A stretch of DNA of 34,000 nucleotides from Pseudolabrys sp. (lineage in GTDB: Bacteria; Pseudomonadota; Alphaproteobacteria; Rhizobiales; Xanthobacteraceae): assembly GCA_030655215.1 (NCBI GenBank), contig JAURVZ010000041.1, positions 1 to 34,000 of the forward strand, written 5' to 3'. The notes below the pieces were generated by a model that saw only the letters and a list, made by a program, of their open reading frames with translations, was not told where the DNA came from and made no database searches. Shown piece by piece: positions 7,905 through 16,376 of this stretch. The position numbers and the translations under genes are program-made. Each line of letters starts with the position of its first letter. The first letter of the stretch is position 1.

Positions 7905-9662
7905 ATGCCGGTATTCCCATTTCTGCAATCGCGAAGGCGAGGCACCGAGGCTGTGCCTGCCGCACAGCCTGTTGCGCAAGACATCCCCGCAGCGCTCGCA
8001 TCGATCAACAACACTGCCTCGATCCGTGAAACGATCGACCTGCTCGAGCTTGATCTCAGCGCGATGATCGAGGATGTCGCCAGCGCCGCCGCCTCCGTGC
8101 GCAGCCGCACCGGCGCATCGGCCGAAGCGCTTGCCGCCATTCAGGCCCGCACGGAAGCCTTGGCGGCGCAGTCGCTGGATGCGAAGCGCGATGCCGATCA
8201 GGTGGCCGACGCCACGGTCGAACTGGCGCAGTCATCGAATGAGATCGACAAGCAGGTGCGCGTGGCCGGCGCCGCCGCCGATGATGCCGGCGATGCTGCG
8301 CTTGCCGCCACCCACAGCGTCGATGAGCTGAAGTCGTCATCTGCCGAAATCGGCCAGGTGGTGAATCTGATCGCCAATATTGCCCGGCAAACGAACCTGC
8401 TGGCCCTGAACGCGACGATCGAGGCTGCCCGTGCCGGCGCCGCCGGCCGCGGCTTTGCGGTGGTTGCCGCCGAGGTCAAGGCGCTATCGGTGCAGACGCA
8501 GAAGGCGACCGAGGAGATCAGGCACAAGATCGACCTGCTGCAGAACGCCGCGGCGATCTCGATTGCCGCTGTGCACCGCATTTCCGAGGCGACCAAGGTG
8601 GTGCGGCCGGTGTTTGCCAGCATTGCGGAGGCGATTGACCAGCAGGTGCAGACCACCAACGGCCTGTCCCGCAATGCCAGCGACAATTCGCAGTTCATCG
8701 GCGCGGTCGCCGACGGCGCCACCGAGATCAAGCAAGCCGCCATTGGCGCCGCCGTGCATGGCGACGCTATCGACCATTCCGGCCAGGATGTCGGCCGCAT
8801 GGCCGAACGCCTCAAGACGCGCAGCATCATCTTCCTGCGCCTGAGCGAAATTGGCGACCGCCGCCAGCACGAACGCCTGCCCTGCGAACTCGATGTCGAC
8901 CTGCAAGCTAGCGCCATTTCGGCGCAGGGCCAGACCGCCGATATCTCCGAAGGCGGCCTGCTGGTCCGGTTGCGCGAGCCGCGCAAGCTGGTCACCGGGA
9001 CGATCATGCATGCGCAGATTGAAAGCATCGGCGCTTGCCGGTTGCGGCTGGTCAATCAATCGGCGCTCGGCCTGCACATGGCCTTCGACGCGCTCGACAG
9101 CGCCACGCGCGGCCGGCTGGAGCAGAAGCTCACCACCATCCGCTCCGACAATACCGAGTTCATTGAGCGGGCGATCGATGCCGCCAACCGCATGGCCCGC
9201 TTGCTCGAACAGGCGGTGAGCACGCACCGCATCACGCTCGACGACCTGTTCGACAATACCTATGTACCGATCCCCGGCACTAACCCGCCGCAATACACGA
9301 CGCGCTTTCTCAAATTGACGGAAGAACTCTTGCCGTCGGTGCAGGAACCTTTGCTGGCCAGCGACAAGCGGATGGTGTTTTGCGCGGCCGTTGACCGCAA
9401 CGGCTACCTGCCCGTGCACAACGCGATCTACTCGAAGCCGCAGCGGCCCGATGACCCGATCTGGAATGCCGCCAACAGCCGTAACCGCCGCATCTTCGAT
9501 GACCGCGCCGGCCTGTCCGCCGGCCGCGTCGTGCGGCCTTATCTGATCCAGAACTACCCGCGCGACATGGGCGACCGCATTGTCATGATGTGGGAGATCG
9601 GCGCGCCGATTCGCGTCTTCGGTAAGCAATGGGGCGGCCTGCGCACCGCCTATACGCTGTAA
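7905..9662 (+). CDS. soluble methyl-accepting chemotaxis protein with internal PilZ domain, 585 aa
   Basis: Cytoplasmic chemoreceptor expected to signal through CheA/CheW. There is no membrane segment. Residues about 20-300 form the MCP coiled coil, with the conserved tip ([19 protein letters not shown]) near 163-182. A PilZ domain follows (about 318-405). It has the c-di-GMP signature R320-xxx-R324 and a later DISEGG (D-x-S-x-x-G) motif, so c-di-GMP binding is likely. The C-terminal 120 residues ([39 protein letters not shown]) match a conserved C-terminal sensory domain that I associate with other proteobacterial chemoreceptors. The frame is open from a GTG at 7869. I chose the ATG at 7905 because neither start has a strong ribosome site. 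A divergent neighbour makes and degrades c-di-GMP. Confidence 0.88.
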   Translation: MPVFPFLQSRRRGTEAVPAAQPVAQDIPAALASINNTASIRETIDLLELDLSAMIEDVASAAASVRSRTGASAEALAAIQARTEALAAQSLDAKRDADQVADATVELAQSSNEIDKQVRVAGAAADDAGDAALAATHSVDELKSSSAEIGQVVNLIANIARQTNLLALNATIEAARAGAAGRGFAVVAAEVKALSVQTQKATEEIRHKIDLLQNAAAISIAAVHRISEATKVVRPVFASIAEAIDQQVQTTNGLSRNASDNSQFIGAVADGATEIKQAAIGAAVHGDAIDHSGQDVGRMAERLKTRSIIFLRLSEIGDRRQHERLPCELDVDLQASAISAQGQTADISEGGLLVRLREPRKLVTGTIMHAQIESIGACRLRLVNQSALGLHMAFDALDSATRGRLEQKLTTIRSDNTEFIERAIDAANRMARLLEQAVSTHRITLDDLFDNTYVPIPGTNPPQYTTRFLKLTEELLPSVQEPLLASDKRMVFCAAVDRNGYLPVHNAIYSKPQRPDDPIWNAANSRNRRIFDDRAGLSAGRVVRPYLIQNYPRDMGDRIVMMWEIGAPIRVFGKQWGGLRTAYTL

Positions 9663-9696
9663 TCCCCGACAATCGACGGCCGCAGCGTTCCCAACG

Positions 9697-9722
9697 GGAA
9701 CAATAGCACCTCACAAGGGTTT
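9697..9722 (+). promoter_or_regulatory. possible EcfG-type (general stress) promoter
   Basis: GGAAC (9697-9701), a 16-nt spacer and GGTTT (9718-9722) resemble the alphaproteobacterial general-stress consensus GGAAC-N16/17-CGTT, with one mismatch in the -10 element. It lies about 50 nt before the ATG of the membrane-protein gene at 9770. The GGAAC is also the right arm of the palindrome GTTCCC-AAC-GGGAAC (9687-9701). Confidence 0.35.
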
Positions 9723-9769
9723 GATTGCCATTACGTGGAATGAATCCGCGTCTATGGAGGCAACGCATT

Positions 9770-10741
9770 ATGATTACGCAGACCGGGGTCGTATCAACGG
9801 AAGACGGGAATTCCGCCGTCAGTTGGAAGTCCATCCTTGCTGGCGCCACAGCGTCGGCGGCCATTACACTTGTCCTCGTCGCCTTTGGCGCGGGCGTCGG
9901 ATTCTCGGTGGTGTCGCCTTGGAGCGACCAGGGCGTCTCCGCCACCACTTTCACCATCAGCGCCGGCATCTATCTGATCGTCATCGCCATGCTGTCGTCG
10001 ACCATTGGCGGCTACATCGCCGGGCGCCTGCGTTCGCAGTGGTCCAGCGTCAATGAGAACGAGCGCTACTTCCGCGACTCGGCGCATGGCTTCGTCACTT
10101 GGGCACTCGCGACTGTCGTGACCGCCGCCGTTCTCGGCAGCGCCACCACCGCCATCATCGGCGCGACCGGTGCCGGCCTTGCTGCCGGTGGTCCGGCTGC
10201 TGCGCGCTCGGCTGTTTCGGATGGTTACATCGACAGCCTGCTGCGTCCGTCGCCGGCCCGCGCCGGTGCGGCTGCTGCCCCGAGCGCTGCTCAGGCCAAC
10301 CAGCAGGCAACTGAAACCGCGACCTCGCCGGTCGCGAACAGCCAGACCGCGCCGGCCATGCAGGGCGGCACGATCACCGCGCCGGTTCAGCAGGGCGCCG
10401 TCAACCGTGGCGAAATCGGCCGCATCCTCGCGAGCGGTATCGGCCGCACGGGCACTGTGACCGATGCCGACAAGAGCTATCTTGCCAGCGTCATCGCCCA
10501 GCGTACCGGCCTGACTCAGCAGGAAGCCGAAGCGCGCATCAACCAGACGATCACGCAGGCGAAGGCGGCGGCCGATGCCGCGCGCAAGTCGGCGCGTAAC
10601 TTCTCGTTCTGGATGGCCTTCGCCATGCTGGCCGGCGCTCTGTCGGCGGCCCTTGCTGCCATCGAAGGCGGCAACCTGCGTAACCGCGAATGGTATCTCA
10701 CCGATGCCGATCGCAACCGTATCCGTTCCACCAACGTCTAA
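9770..10741 (+). CDS. uncharacterised multi-pass membrane protein with Ala/Gln-rich loop, 323 aa
   Basis: I do not recognise a named family. The start is set by GGAGG at 9756-9760, nine bases before the ATG; an upstream start at 9725 is less likely. Hydrophobic segments lie at about 22-46, 62-85 and 106-142, with another near the C-terminus (NFSFWMAFAMLAGALSAALAA). Between them is a long Ala/Gln/Thr/Pro-rich loop (about 150-215) and a helical stretch (about 220-275). Proteins of this layout, often annotated hypothetical, occur in rhizobial genomes. The next gene, 28 nt downstream, encodes a 24-residue hydrophobic peptide, and the two share a terminator, so they probably form an operon. A stress-type promoter may lie upstream. 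A role in envelope stress is only a guess. Confidence 0.8.
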   Translation: MITQTGVVSTEDGNSAVSWKSILAGATASAAITLVLVAFGAGVGFSVVSPWSDQGVSATTFTISAGIYLIVIAMLSSTIGGYIAGRLRSQWSSVNENERYFRDSAHGFVTWALATVVTAAVLGSATTAIIGATGAGLAAGGPAAARSAVSDGYIDSLLRPSPARAGAAAAPSAAQANQQATETATSPVANSQTAPAMQGGTITAPVQQGAVNRGEIGRILASGIGRTGTVTDADKSYLASVIAQRTGLTQQEAEARINQTITQAKAAADAARKSARNFSFWMAFAMLAGALSAALAAIEGGNLRNREWYLTDADRNRIRSTNV

Positions 10742-10769
10742 CGCTTAACGACAAACGAAGGAGTCTGAT

Positions 10770-10844
10770 ATGCCTATTCTGCTTTGGTTGCTGGGCGTTC
10801 CGTTCAGCCTGATCCTCGTCCTGATGCTGCTCGGCGGCATCTAA
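10770..10844 (+). CDS. tiny hydrophobic membrane peptide, 24 aa
   Basis: A 24-codon frame starts ATG-CCT-ATT at 10770 and ends TAA at 10842-10844. The peptide begins MPILLWLLGVPFSL and ends MLLGGI; nearly every residue is hydrophobic, so it should form one membrane helix. AAGGAG lies six bases before the ATG, which is optimal. A strong terminator starts 17 bases after the stop. It sits 28 nt after the 323-aa membrane protein gene and is probably co-transcribed and functionally linked. Very short proteins of this look recur in rhizobial genomes, usually unannotated. Function is unknown. Confidence 0.72.
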   Translation: MPILLWLLGVPFSLILVLMLLGGI

Positions 10845-10860
10845 CGATCCCGACATGAGA

Positions 10861-10897
10861 AACCCCGCTGGTGGCAACACCGGCGGGGTTTTTCTTT
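10861..10897 (+). terminator. strong intrinsic terminator
   Basis: A 13-bp stem, left arm 10861-10873 and right arm 10878-10890, has one G-U pair, a GCAA tetraloop and the T-rich tail TTTTTCTTT. It ends the operon of the 323-aa and 24-aa membrane proteins. Confidence 0.92.
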
Positions 10898-10904
10898 GCC
10901 TGCA

Positions 10905-11168
10905 TCACACGGGATGCAACAGCCTGTCCGCCAGCGCTTCATAGAGCCGTGACGCAATGGCGATGCACAGCATCATGGCGAACATCTGCACCACGGCCAG
11001 AATAACCATGGCCGGAACGCTGAGGACTTCGCTCTGCCCGCCGTCGCTCATCACAAGCGGAAAAATGACAAGAACTGCGCCGATGCCAACCGGCACAATG
11101 GCGAGCAAGAAGACAACAAAGATGCGTAACGTATTGCGCTTGCTGAGCGCGGTGGGCACGACGCGCAA
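10905..11168 (-). CDS. uncharacterised two-helix membrane protein, up to 87 aa
   Basis: No family recognised. There are two clear hydrophobic segments (about 14-40, RIFVVFLLAIVPVGIGAVLVIF, and about 51-75, VPAMVILAVVQMFAMMLCIAIA) and a short basic N-terminus. The longest frame starts with TTG; a GTG three codons in is an alternative, and neither has an obvious ribosome site. It reads in the same direction as the PHA depolymerase gene, 33 nt downstream of its stop, so co-transcription is possible. Hydropathy and position support a real gene, but the start is unsure. Confidence 0.55.
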   Translation of the reverse strand: MRVVPTALSKRNTLRIFVVFLLAIVPVGIGAVLVIFPLVMSDGGQSEVLSVPAMVILAVVQMFAMMLCIAIASRLYEALADRLLHPV

Positions 11169-11201
11169 ACGCGCGCCTTAGCCCACCCTACAAGAGCGAA
11201 C

Positions 11202-12419
11202 TCAATCGCTCTGCAGAATAACGTTCTTGACCATCGGATAGATCTGGTTCTGCCAGGTCCGGCCTGAGAACACGCCGTAATGGCCGACGCCGGCCTGCAT
11301 GTGATGCTTTTTGCGATACGGCCGCAGCGATGTGCACAGATCATGCGCGGCCAGCGTCTGGCCGACGGCGCAGATGTCGTCGCGCTCGCCTTCGACCGTG
11401 AACAGCATGGTGCGCTTGATTGCGGCCGGCTCGACCTTGACGCCTTCGTACGTCATCTCACCCAGCGGCAGGGTGTGATCCTGAAAAACCTGTTTGACCG
11501 TTTCGATATAGAACTCTTCGGCCAGATCGAGCACGGCGAAATATTCGTCATAGAAAGCCTTGGTCGTCGCCGCCTTCTCGGTCTCGCCCTTGGCGATGTT
11601 CTCGTACAATTCGCGATGCGCCTTCACATGCCGGTCCATATTCATCGCCATGAAGGCGGAGAGCTGCACGAAGCCGGGATAAACCCGGCGGCCACCGCCG
11701 GCATAACGCGACGGCACCTTGGCGATCAGCTTCTTCTCGAACCACTCGATCGGCTTGCCCTTGGCCAGCTCATTGACCTTGGTCGGATTGACGCGTGTAT
11801 CGATCGGCCCGGCCATCAAGGTCATCGAACGCGGCTGCGCCGGATTGTCGCCCATCGCCATGACGCTCGCCGCCACCAGCGCGCTGACGCAAGGCTGGCA
11901 GACGGCGACCATATGCGCGCCCGGCCCGATCTTCTCCACGAACTGGATGAGATGCGCGGTGTAGCTATCGAAGGAGAACGGCCCGTCGGACAAAGGCACG
12001 TCGCGGGCATTGTGCCAGTCGGTGATATAAACATCGTGCTCGGGCAGCATCGTCCGCACGGTGGCGCGCAGCAAGGTCGCGAAGTGTCCCGACAAAGGCG
12101 CGATCAGCAGCACGCGCGGTTGTTGCTGGTCGATGTCTTTCTTGAAATGGCGCAAGGTAGCGAAGGGCGTGACCAGCGTTTCTTCCTCGGTGACGGCAAC
12201 GTCCTCGTTGCCGACCATGACGCTGTTGATGCCGTATTCCGGGCGCGTGTGCGTGAGGCCTGCGCGCGCGATCATCTCATAGGCGGCATTGAGATTGCTC
12301 ATGCCGGACGGCCGCATCGAGCCGTTGAGCTTGGCGCCGATGTCGCCGGCCGCCATGGCGGCGAATTTGCGCAACGGATCCATAAAGTCCGATTGCGCCT
12401 GATAGGCTTGATAAAGCAT
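11202..12419 (-). CDS. phaZ: intracellular polyhydroxyalkanoate (PHB) depolymerase, 405 aa
   Basis: Alpha/beta-hydrolase of the intracellular PhaZ family (TIGR01849 type), which releases 3-hydroxybutyrate from stored granules. The nucleophile is a cysteine, C174 in VAVCQPCV, instead of serine. D347 or D348 (EGERDD) and H380 (GVGHYGVFSG) complete the triad; spacings agree within one or two residues with C183, D355 and H388 of Ralstonia eutropha PhaZa1. No signal peptide, as expected for a cytoplasmic granule enzyme. Length is typical (about 400-420). The start MLYQAYQAQSDFMDPLR is the usual N-terminus of the family. No phaC, phaB or phasin gene is beside it. It is divergent from the membrane protein at 12559. 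Confidence 0.93.
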   Translation of the reverse strand: MLYQAYQAQSDFMDPLRKFAAMAAGDIGAKLNGSMRPSGMSNLNAAYEMIARAGLTHTRPEYGINSVMVGNEDVAVTEEETLVTPFATLRHFKKDIDQQQPRVLLIAPLSGHFATLLRATVRTMLPEHDVYITDWHNARDVPLSDGPFSFDSYTAHLIQFVEKIGPGAHMVAVCQPCVSALVAASVMAMGDNPAQPRSMTLMAGPIDTRVNPTKVNELAKGKPIEWFEKKLIAKVPSRYAGGGRRVYPGFVQLSAFMAMNMDRHVKAHRELYENIAKGETEKAATTKAFYDEYFAVLDLAEEFYIETVKQVFQDHTLPLGEMTYEGVKVEPAAIKRTMLFTVEGERDDICAVGQTLAAHDLCTSLRPYRKKHHMQAGVGHYGVFSGRTWQNQIYPMVKNVILQSD

Positions 12420-12558
12420 TCAATCCCCGGTCGGCCCCGGCAGGCCGCAAGGTTCAGGCTAATCCACTTTATGCTGCACTGCGAGATAAAAAATCTCGAC
12501 GGCGAGCCTTGGGGACAAACGCCCAGTTGAGGCATATTTCGCGCATAAAGGGGGTAGG

Positions 12559-13098
12559 ATGGGCATTCTTCTCGCGTTTGCGCCTTTTATCGCTTTTGCC
12601 GTGATCGACCGGCTGGTTGGCGCGACCGAGGGACTGGCCGCCGGCGCGGCGGTTTCCGCCGCCCTCCTCGTGCGCGACTGGTTCAGCGCCAGCCGCGCGC
12701 CGAAGATTCTCGAGATCGGCACGTTCCTGCTGTTCGCCGGGCTGGCCCTTTATGCCCTGATCGGCGGCCCGGCATGGTCGATCATGGGCGTGCGTTTGCG
12801 GGTCGATGCCGGCCTGCTACTGATCGTCCTGATCACTTTGGCGCTCGGCAAACCCTTCACCGAGCAATATGCCCGCGAACAGGTGCCGGCGGAACTCTGG
12901 GCCAGCCCCGAATTCAAGCGCACCAATTACGTCATCACCGGCGTCTGGGAGCTGGCCTTCGCCGTGCTGGTTCTTGCCGATCTGGTTCTCATCTACAGGC
13001 CGGAATGGCCGCCGCGCTACGGCATCATTGCCACGGTGCTGGCGTTGTACGGCGCGATCAAGTTCACATCCTGGTATCCGGCGCGCAGCAGAGCCTGA
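12559..13098 (+). CDS. uncharacterised polytopic membrane protein, 179 aa
   Basis: Five hydrophobic segments can be seen (about 2-20, 24-42, 51-70, 80-95 and 130-148), with a sixth near 155-172 (YGIIATVLALYGAIKF). A conserved-looking soluble loop, PFTEQYAREQVPAELWASPEF, lies at about 98-118. AGGGGG lies shortly before the ATG. No transporter or enzyme motif is recognisable. It is divergent from phaZ and followed in the same direction by a glutathione S-transferase gene. Annotated elsewhere, it would probably be a conserved hypothetical protein. Confidence 0.75.
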   Translation: MGILLAFAPFIAFAVIDRLVGATEGLAAGAAVSAALLVRDWFSASRAPKILEIGTFLLFAGLALYALIGGPAWSIMGVRLRVDAGLLLIVLITLALGKPFTEQYAREQVPAELWASPEFKRTNYVITGVWELAFAVLVLADLVLIYRPEWPPRYGIIATVLALYGAIKFTSWYPARSRA

Positions 13099-13191
13099 CT
13101 TCGGCACTGCGGGAAAGTGTTGATTAGTTTCAACTTTCGTCTAGGCTCAGCGGTGCCGGGCCGATTTATGACGAAGGGACATGTTTTCCCC

Positions 13192-13848
13192 ATGGCCAGC
13201 GCTGCCCTCACCATCGCCAGCAAGAATTATGGCTCCTGGTCGCTCCGCGGCTGGCTGCTCTGCAAACTTTCCGGTCTCGACTTCGAAGAACAAAGCGTCG
13301 CCAGCGACGATCCGTCGACGCGCGCCGAATTGCTGCTGCTGTCGCCCTCCTTCCTGGTGCCGTGCCTGACGCATAACGGCATCAAGATCTGGGATACTTT
13401 GGCAATCGCCGAATATCTCGACGAGACCTTCCCGAAAGCCGGCCTGCTGCCGAAGGAAAAAGTCGCGCGCGCGCATTGCCGCTCGATCTGCGGCGAGATG
13501 CATTCCGGCTTCACCAATTTACGCTCAGCGCTGCCGATGAACATGAAGGCGCACCACCCTGGCTTCAAGGTCTGGGCCGGGGCGCAAGCCGACATCGATC
13601 GCGTCATCAGCATCTGGCGCGAATGCCTGTCGTCCAGCAAAGGACCGTATCTGTTTGGGCCGACGCCAAGCATGGCCGACGCCATGTTCGCGCCGGTTGT
13701 GACCCGCTTCCGCACCTATGATGTGAAGCTGGACTCGGACTGCACCGCCTATTGCAAGGCGATCATGGCGCTGCCGGCGATGAAGGAATGGCAGGAAGGC
13801 GCCATGGCCGAGCCGGATGAGGTGGTCGAGCTGGACGTGGAGTTTTAG
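13192..13848 (+). CDS. glutathione S-transferase family protein, 218 aa
   Basis: Cytosolic GST fold. The N-terminal thioredoxin-like half (about 1-80) has the glutathione-site stretch NYGSWSLRGWLL, the cis-proline segment SFLVPCL and the ESxAI-like WDTLAIAEYL. The C-terminal helical half has the GPTPSMADAMFAPV stretch, corresponding to the N-capping box region. Substrate is unknown; such enzymes conjugate or isomerise electrophiles. Possible upstream starts in frame are 13117 and 13168. I chose the ATG at 13192 because the fold begins there and GAAGGGA lies 13 nt before it. Confidence 0.88.
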   Translation: MASAALTIASKNYGSWSLRGWLLCKLSGLDFEEQSVASDDPSTRAELLLLSPSFLVPCLTHNGIKIWDTLAIAEYLDETFPKAGLLPKEKVARAHCRSICGEMHSGFTNLRSALPMNMKAHHPGFKVWAGAQADIDRVISIWRECLSSSKGPYLFGPTPSMADAMFAPVVTRFRTYDVKLDSDCTAYCKAIMALPAMKEWQEGAMAEPDEVVELDVEF

Positions 13849-13872
13849 CCCCACGCTGGCTAACATGGGCGT

Positions 13873-15123
13873 ATGGCCGCGCCGGATATCGCCCCGCCCG
13901 CTGACACGCTGACGCAACGGAGGATCGTGACGATCCTCGTTGCCATTCTCGCCGCCGCTTTTGTCGCCCGGCTCGGCGCCAGGCTGGTGACCGGCGAGGC
14001 GCACTTCTGGACTAACAGCTATTCTTTTCTCTACGACCTTGCCGCCGGCATCGCCAAAGGTGATGGCTTTTGCAAAGCGGCCGATTGCGAACGGCAACCG
14101 CTTTACCTGTTGTTCATTGCGCTGACGACTTTGGCGGGTAAGAACTATCTCTTCATCGTTATTCCGCAGGCGCTGATGGGCGCAGGCACGGCGGGCCTCG
14201 CGTTTCTCATCGCGCGGCGAATGTTCAACAGCTCTGCTGCTCTCATCGCCTGCGCTGTGACGGCCTTCTATCCCTACTACGTCATCCACGACACAGCCTT
14301 GCAAGACACCGCCATGGTGACTTTCGCGCTGGCGCTGTCAGTGTGGTTGTTGCTGCGCGCGTCACAAGACGGACGCGGCCGCGACTGGCTGATCGCCGGT
14401 ATTGCCCTTGGCGCCCTCGTTCTGGTTCGCATCTCAATGGCGCCGACCGTCGCCGCCGTGCTGCTTTGGGCAATTGCATGGGGCACGAGCGGCGCGCTGG
14501 TGCAGCGGCTCCGCTCTTGGATGATCCTCGTCGCCGGAATCATCCTCACTTTATCGCCCTGGCTGGTTCACACTTACCGCGCCACCGGCACGCCGCTGTT
14601 GAGCACGGATACCGGCTTCGTCCTGTGGGCCGGCAACAATGCGCAAACCTTCCTGTATTACCCGGACCGCAGCATCGACCTCAGCACGCATGACGGGCTG
14701 GTCGCCATGTCGGCCGCGGACCACGCCGATCGCGCATCGCTCCGGCGCGACAGGGTTGCCGTCGACAACTGGTATCGCGCCCGCGCGCTGGCCTTCATGC
14801 GCGAAGACCCATGGCGCAATATGCACTATGCCGCGCGCAAACTGACCGCGGCCTTCTCGTGGACGTTCAACCCATACCGCGGAATGCTGGCGCAATGGAT
14901 CTATGCCGCGTCCTATGTGCCGGTCGCGATCTTCGGCATTGCCGGCATGGTCATGGCGCGGCGTCGACCGGAAACAGCATTGATCGTGGCGCTTTATGCC
15001 GCCTTCATTGCGGTGAGCGCGGTGATCTTCGCCCACACCAGCCACCGCATGCCGCTCGACATTTACTGGATCGTCTTCGCCGCCTCGGTGATCAGCGCGC
15101 GAGCCACGTCCCGATCCGTTTGA
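13873..15123 (+). CDS. GT39-like (ArnT/PMT-type) membrane glycosyltransferase, 416 aa
   Basis: Integral membrane protein with 9-11 hydrophobic segments, the layout of GT-C glycosyltransferases that move sugars from polyprenyl-phosphate carriers to lipid or protein at the outer leaflet. The first periplasmic loop (about 38-70) contains NSYSFLYDLAAGIAKGDGF, which resembles the D..Y..A..L..G element of GT39 proteins. Two cysteines (FCKAADC) sit in that loop. The usual acidic DE pair is not obvious, so catalytic assignment is tentative. The acceptor is unknown. It starts 24 nt after the GST stop without a terminator and overlaps the 3' end of the convergent aminotransferase by 32 nt. Confidence 0.75.
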   Translation: MAAPDIAPPADTLTQRRIVTILVAILAAAFVARLGARLVTGEAHFWTNSYSFLYDLAAGIAKGDGFCKAADCERQPLYLLFIALTTLAGKNYLFIVIPQALMGAGTAGLAFLIARRMFNSSAALIACAVTAFYPYYVIHDTALQDTAMVTFALALSVWLLLRASQDGRGRDWLIAGIALGALVLVRISMAPTVAAVLLWAIAWGTSGALVQRLRSWMILVAGIILTLSPWLVHTYRATGTPLLSTDTGFVLWAGNNAQTFLYYPDRSIDLSTHDGLVAMSAADHADRASLRRDRVAVDNWYRARALAFMREDPWRNMHYAARKLTAAFSWTFNPYRGMLAQWIYAASYVPVAIFGIAGMVMARRRPETALIVALYAAFIAVSAVIFAHTSHRMPLDIYWIVFAASVISARATSRSV

Positions 15124-16264
15124 CCGCTTCATGCATGTCAGCGGCGGAGCGCGAATAACAGAAACGCAAATAATGCCGGCCGTCGATCGGATCGAAGTCG
15201 AGGCCCGGCGTCGCAGCGACATGCGCTTCGTTCAGCATGCGCTTGGCGAAGTCGAGACTGTCATCGGAGAAGCGCGAAACGTTGGCATAAAGATAGAACG
15301 CGCCATCGACGGGAAGAAAATGATCGAGCCCCGCCTTCGGCAATCCTTCAGTGAGAATGCGCCGGTTCTCCTCATAGCCGTGCTTGACCTCCTCCATCTC
15401 GTCGCGGCCATCGAAGGCGGCTTCCGCCGCGATCTGCGACAAGGTCGGCACCGAGATGGACAGGTTCTGCTGCAGGCGCTCGACCGTGCGCACCAGTTGC
15501 TCCGGCATGACCATCCAGCCGACGCGCCAGCCGGTCATGCAGAAATATTTCGAGAATGAATTGATGATCACCGTGTTGCCGGACAGCTTGGCCGCGGTCT
15601 CGGCCGCAAACGCATAATCGAGGCCGTGATAGATCTCGTCCGAGATCACCTTGATGCCTTCGCTTTCGGCGGCATCAATCAGCCGCTTCAGCGCCGCGAC
15701 CTCCATCATCGTGCCGGTCGGGTTGGCCGGGCTCGCCACCAGCAATCCGGCCAGCGGCTTTTGCCGGTGCGCTTCAAGCAAAGCCTCCGGCGACAAGGCC
15801 CAGCGCGTCTTAGCCGACGTTTCGATCAGCACCGGCTCGCAGCCGAGCGCGGTGAGAATGTGCCGGTACGGCGGATAGCCCGGATTGGCCAGCGCCACCC
15901 GGTCGCCCGGCTCAAACAGCGACAGGAACGCCAGGATGAACCCGCCCGACGAACCCGTCGTCACCACGACGCGGCCGGGGTCGAGATCGAGGCCATAGGC
16001 GTCGCGATAATGGCGGGCGATTCGCGCGCGCAGGCTCGGCATGCCGAGCGCCTCGGTGTAGCCAATGCGCTCCCCCAACGCCGCCTGCGCCGCGGCCAGT
16101 GCCACCGCCGGCGCCGGCCGGTCCGGCTGGCCCACTTCCATGTGCACGACGTGGTGGCCCTCGGCCTCCAGCCCGGCCACCGCCGCCATCACGTCCATGA
16201 CGATAAAGGGCGGCACTTCGCTGCGTTTCGACGGCATCAGCAGCGATTTGGCGTTTCTTAGCAT
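15092..16264 (-). CDS. pyridoxal-phosphate aminotransferase, class I/II, 390 aa
   Basis: Fold-type I PLP enzyme, aspartate-aminotransferase superfamily. With the start at MLRNAKSLLM, the PLP lysine is K239 (NSFSKYFCMTGWRVGW). Also present are N181 (SPANPTGT), D209 (SDEIYHGL) and the phosphate-site R247. Substrate cannot be fixed from sequence: family members act on aspartate, aromatic or other amino acids. The frame opens upstream to a TTG at 16318, giving an Ala/Arg-rich extension; I prefer the ATG at 16264. It is convergent with and overlaps the GT39-like gene by 32 nt and is divergent from the M48 peptidase gene. Confidence 0.88.
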   Translation of the reverse strand: MLRNAKSLLMPSKRSEVPPFIVMDVMAAVAGLEAEGHHVVHMEVGQPDRPAPAVALAAAQAALGERIGYTEALGMPSLRARIARHYRDAYGLDLDPGRVVVTTGSSGGFILAFLSLFEPGDRVALANPGYPPYRHILTALGCEPVLIETSAKTRWALSPEALLEAHRQKPLAGLLVASPANPTGTMMEVAALKRLIDAAESEGIKVISDEIYHGLDYAFAAETAAKLSGNTVIINSFSKYFCMTGWRVGWMVMPEQLVRTVERLQQNLSISVPTLSQIAAEAAFDGRDEMEEVKHGYEENRRILTEGLPKAGLDHFLPVDGAFYLYANVSRFSDDSLDFAKRMLNEAHVAATPGLDFDPIDGRHYLRFCYSRSAADMHEAVKRIGTWLAR

Positions 16265-16376
16265 CGAACTCGCTTTCGCTCCGGCGGCGGCCACCCGCCG
16301 CGCTGTTGCCGCATTCAAAATGCTTGTTTGCAGCGTGGCGTCTGATTAAGTCTGCTTCCAGTCCAACGGGTTATTC

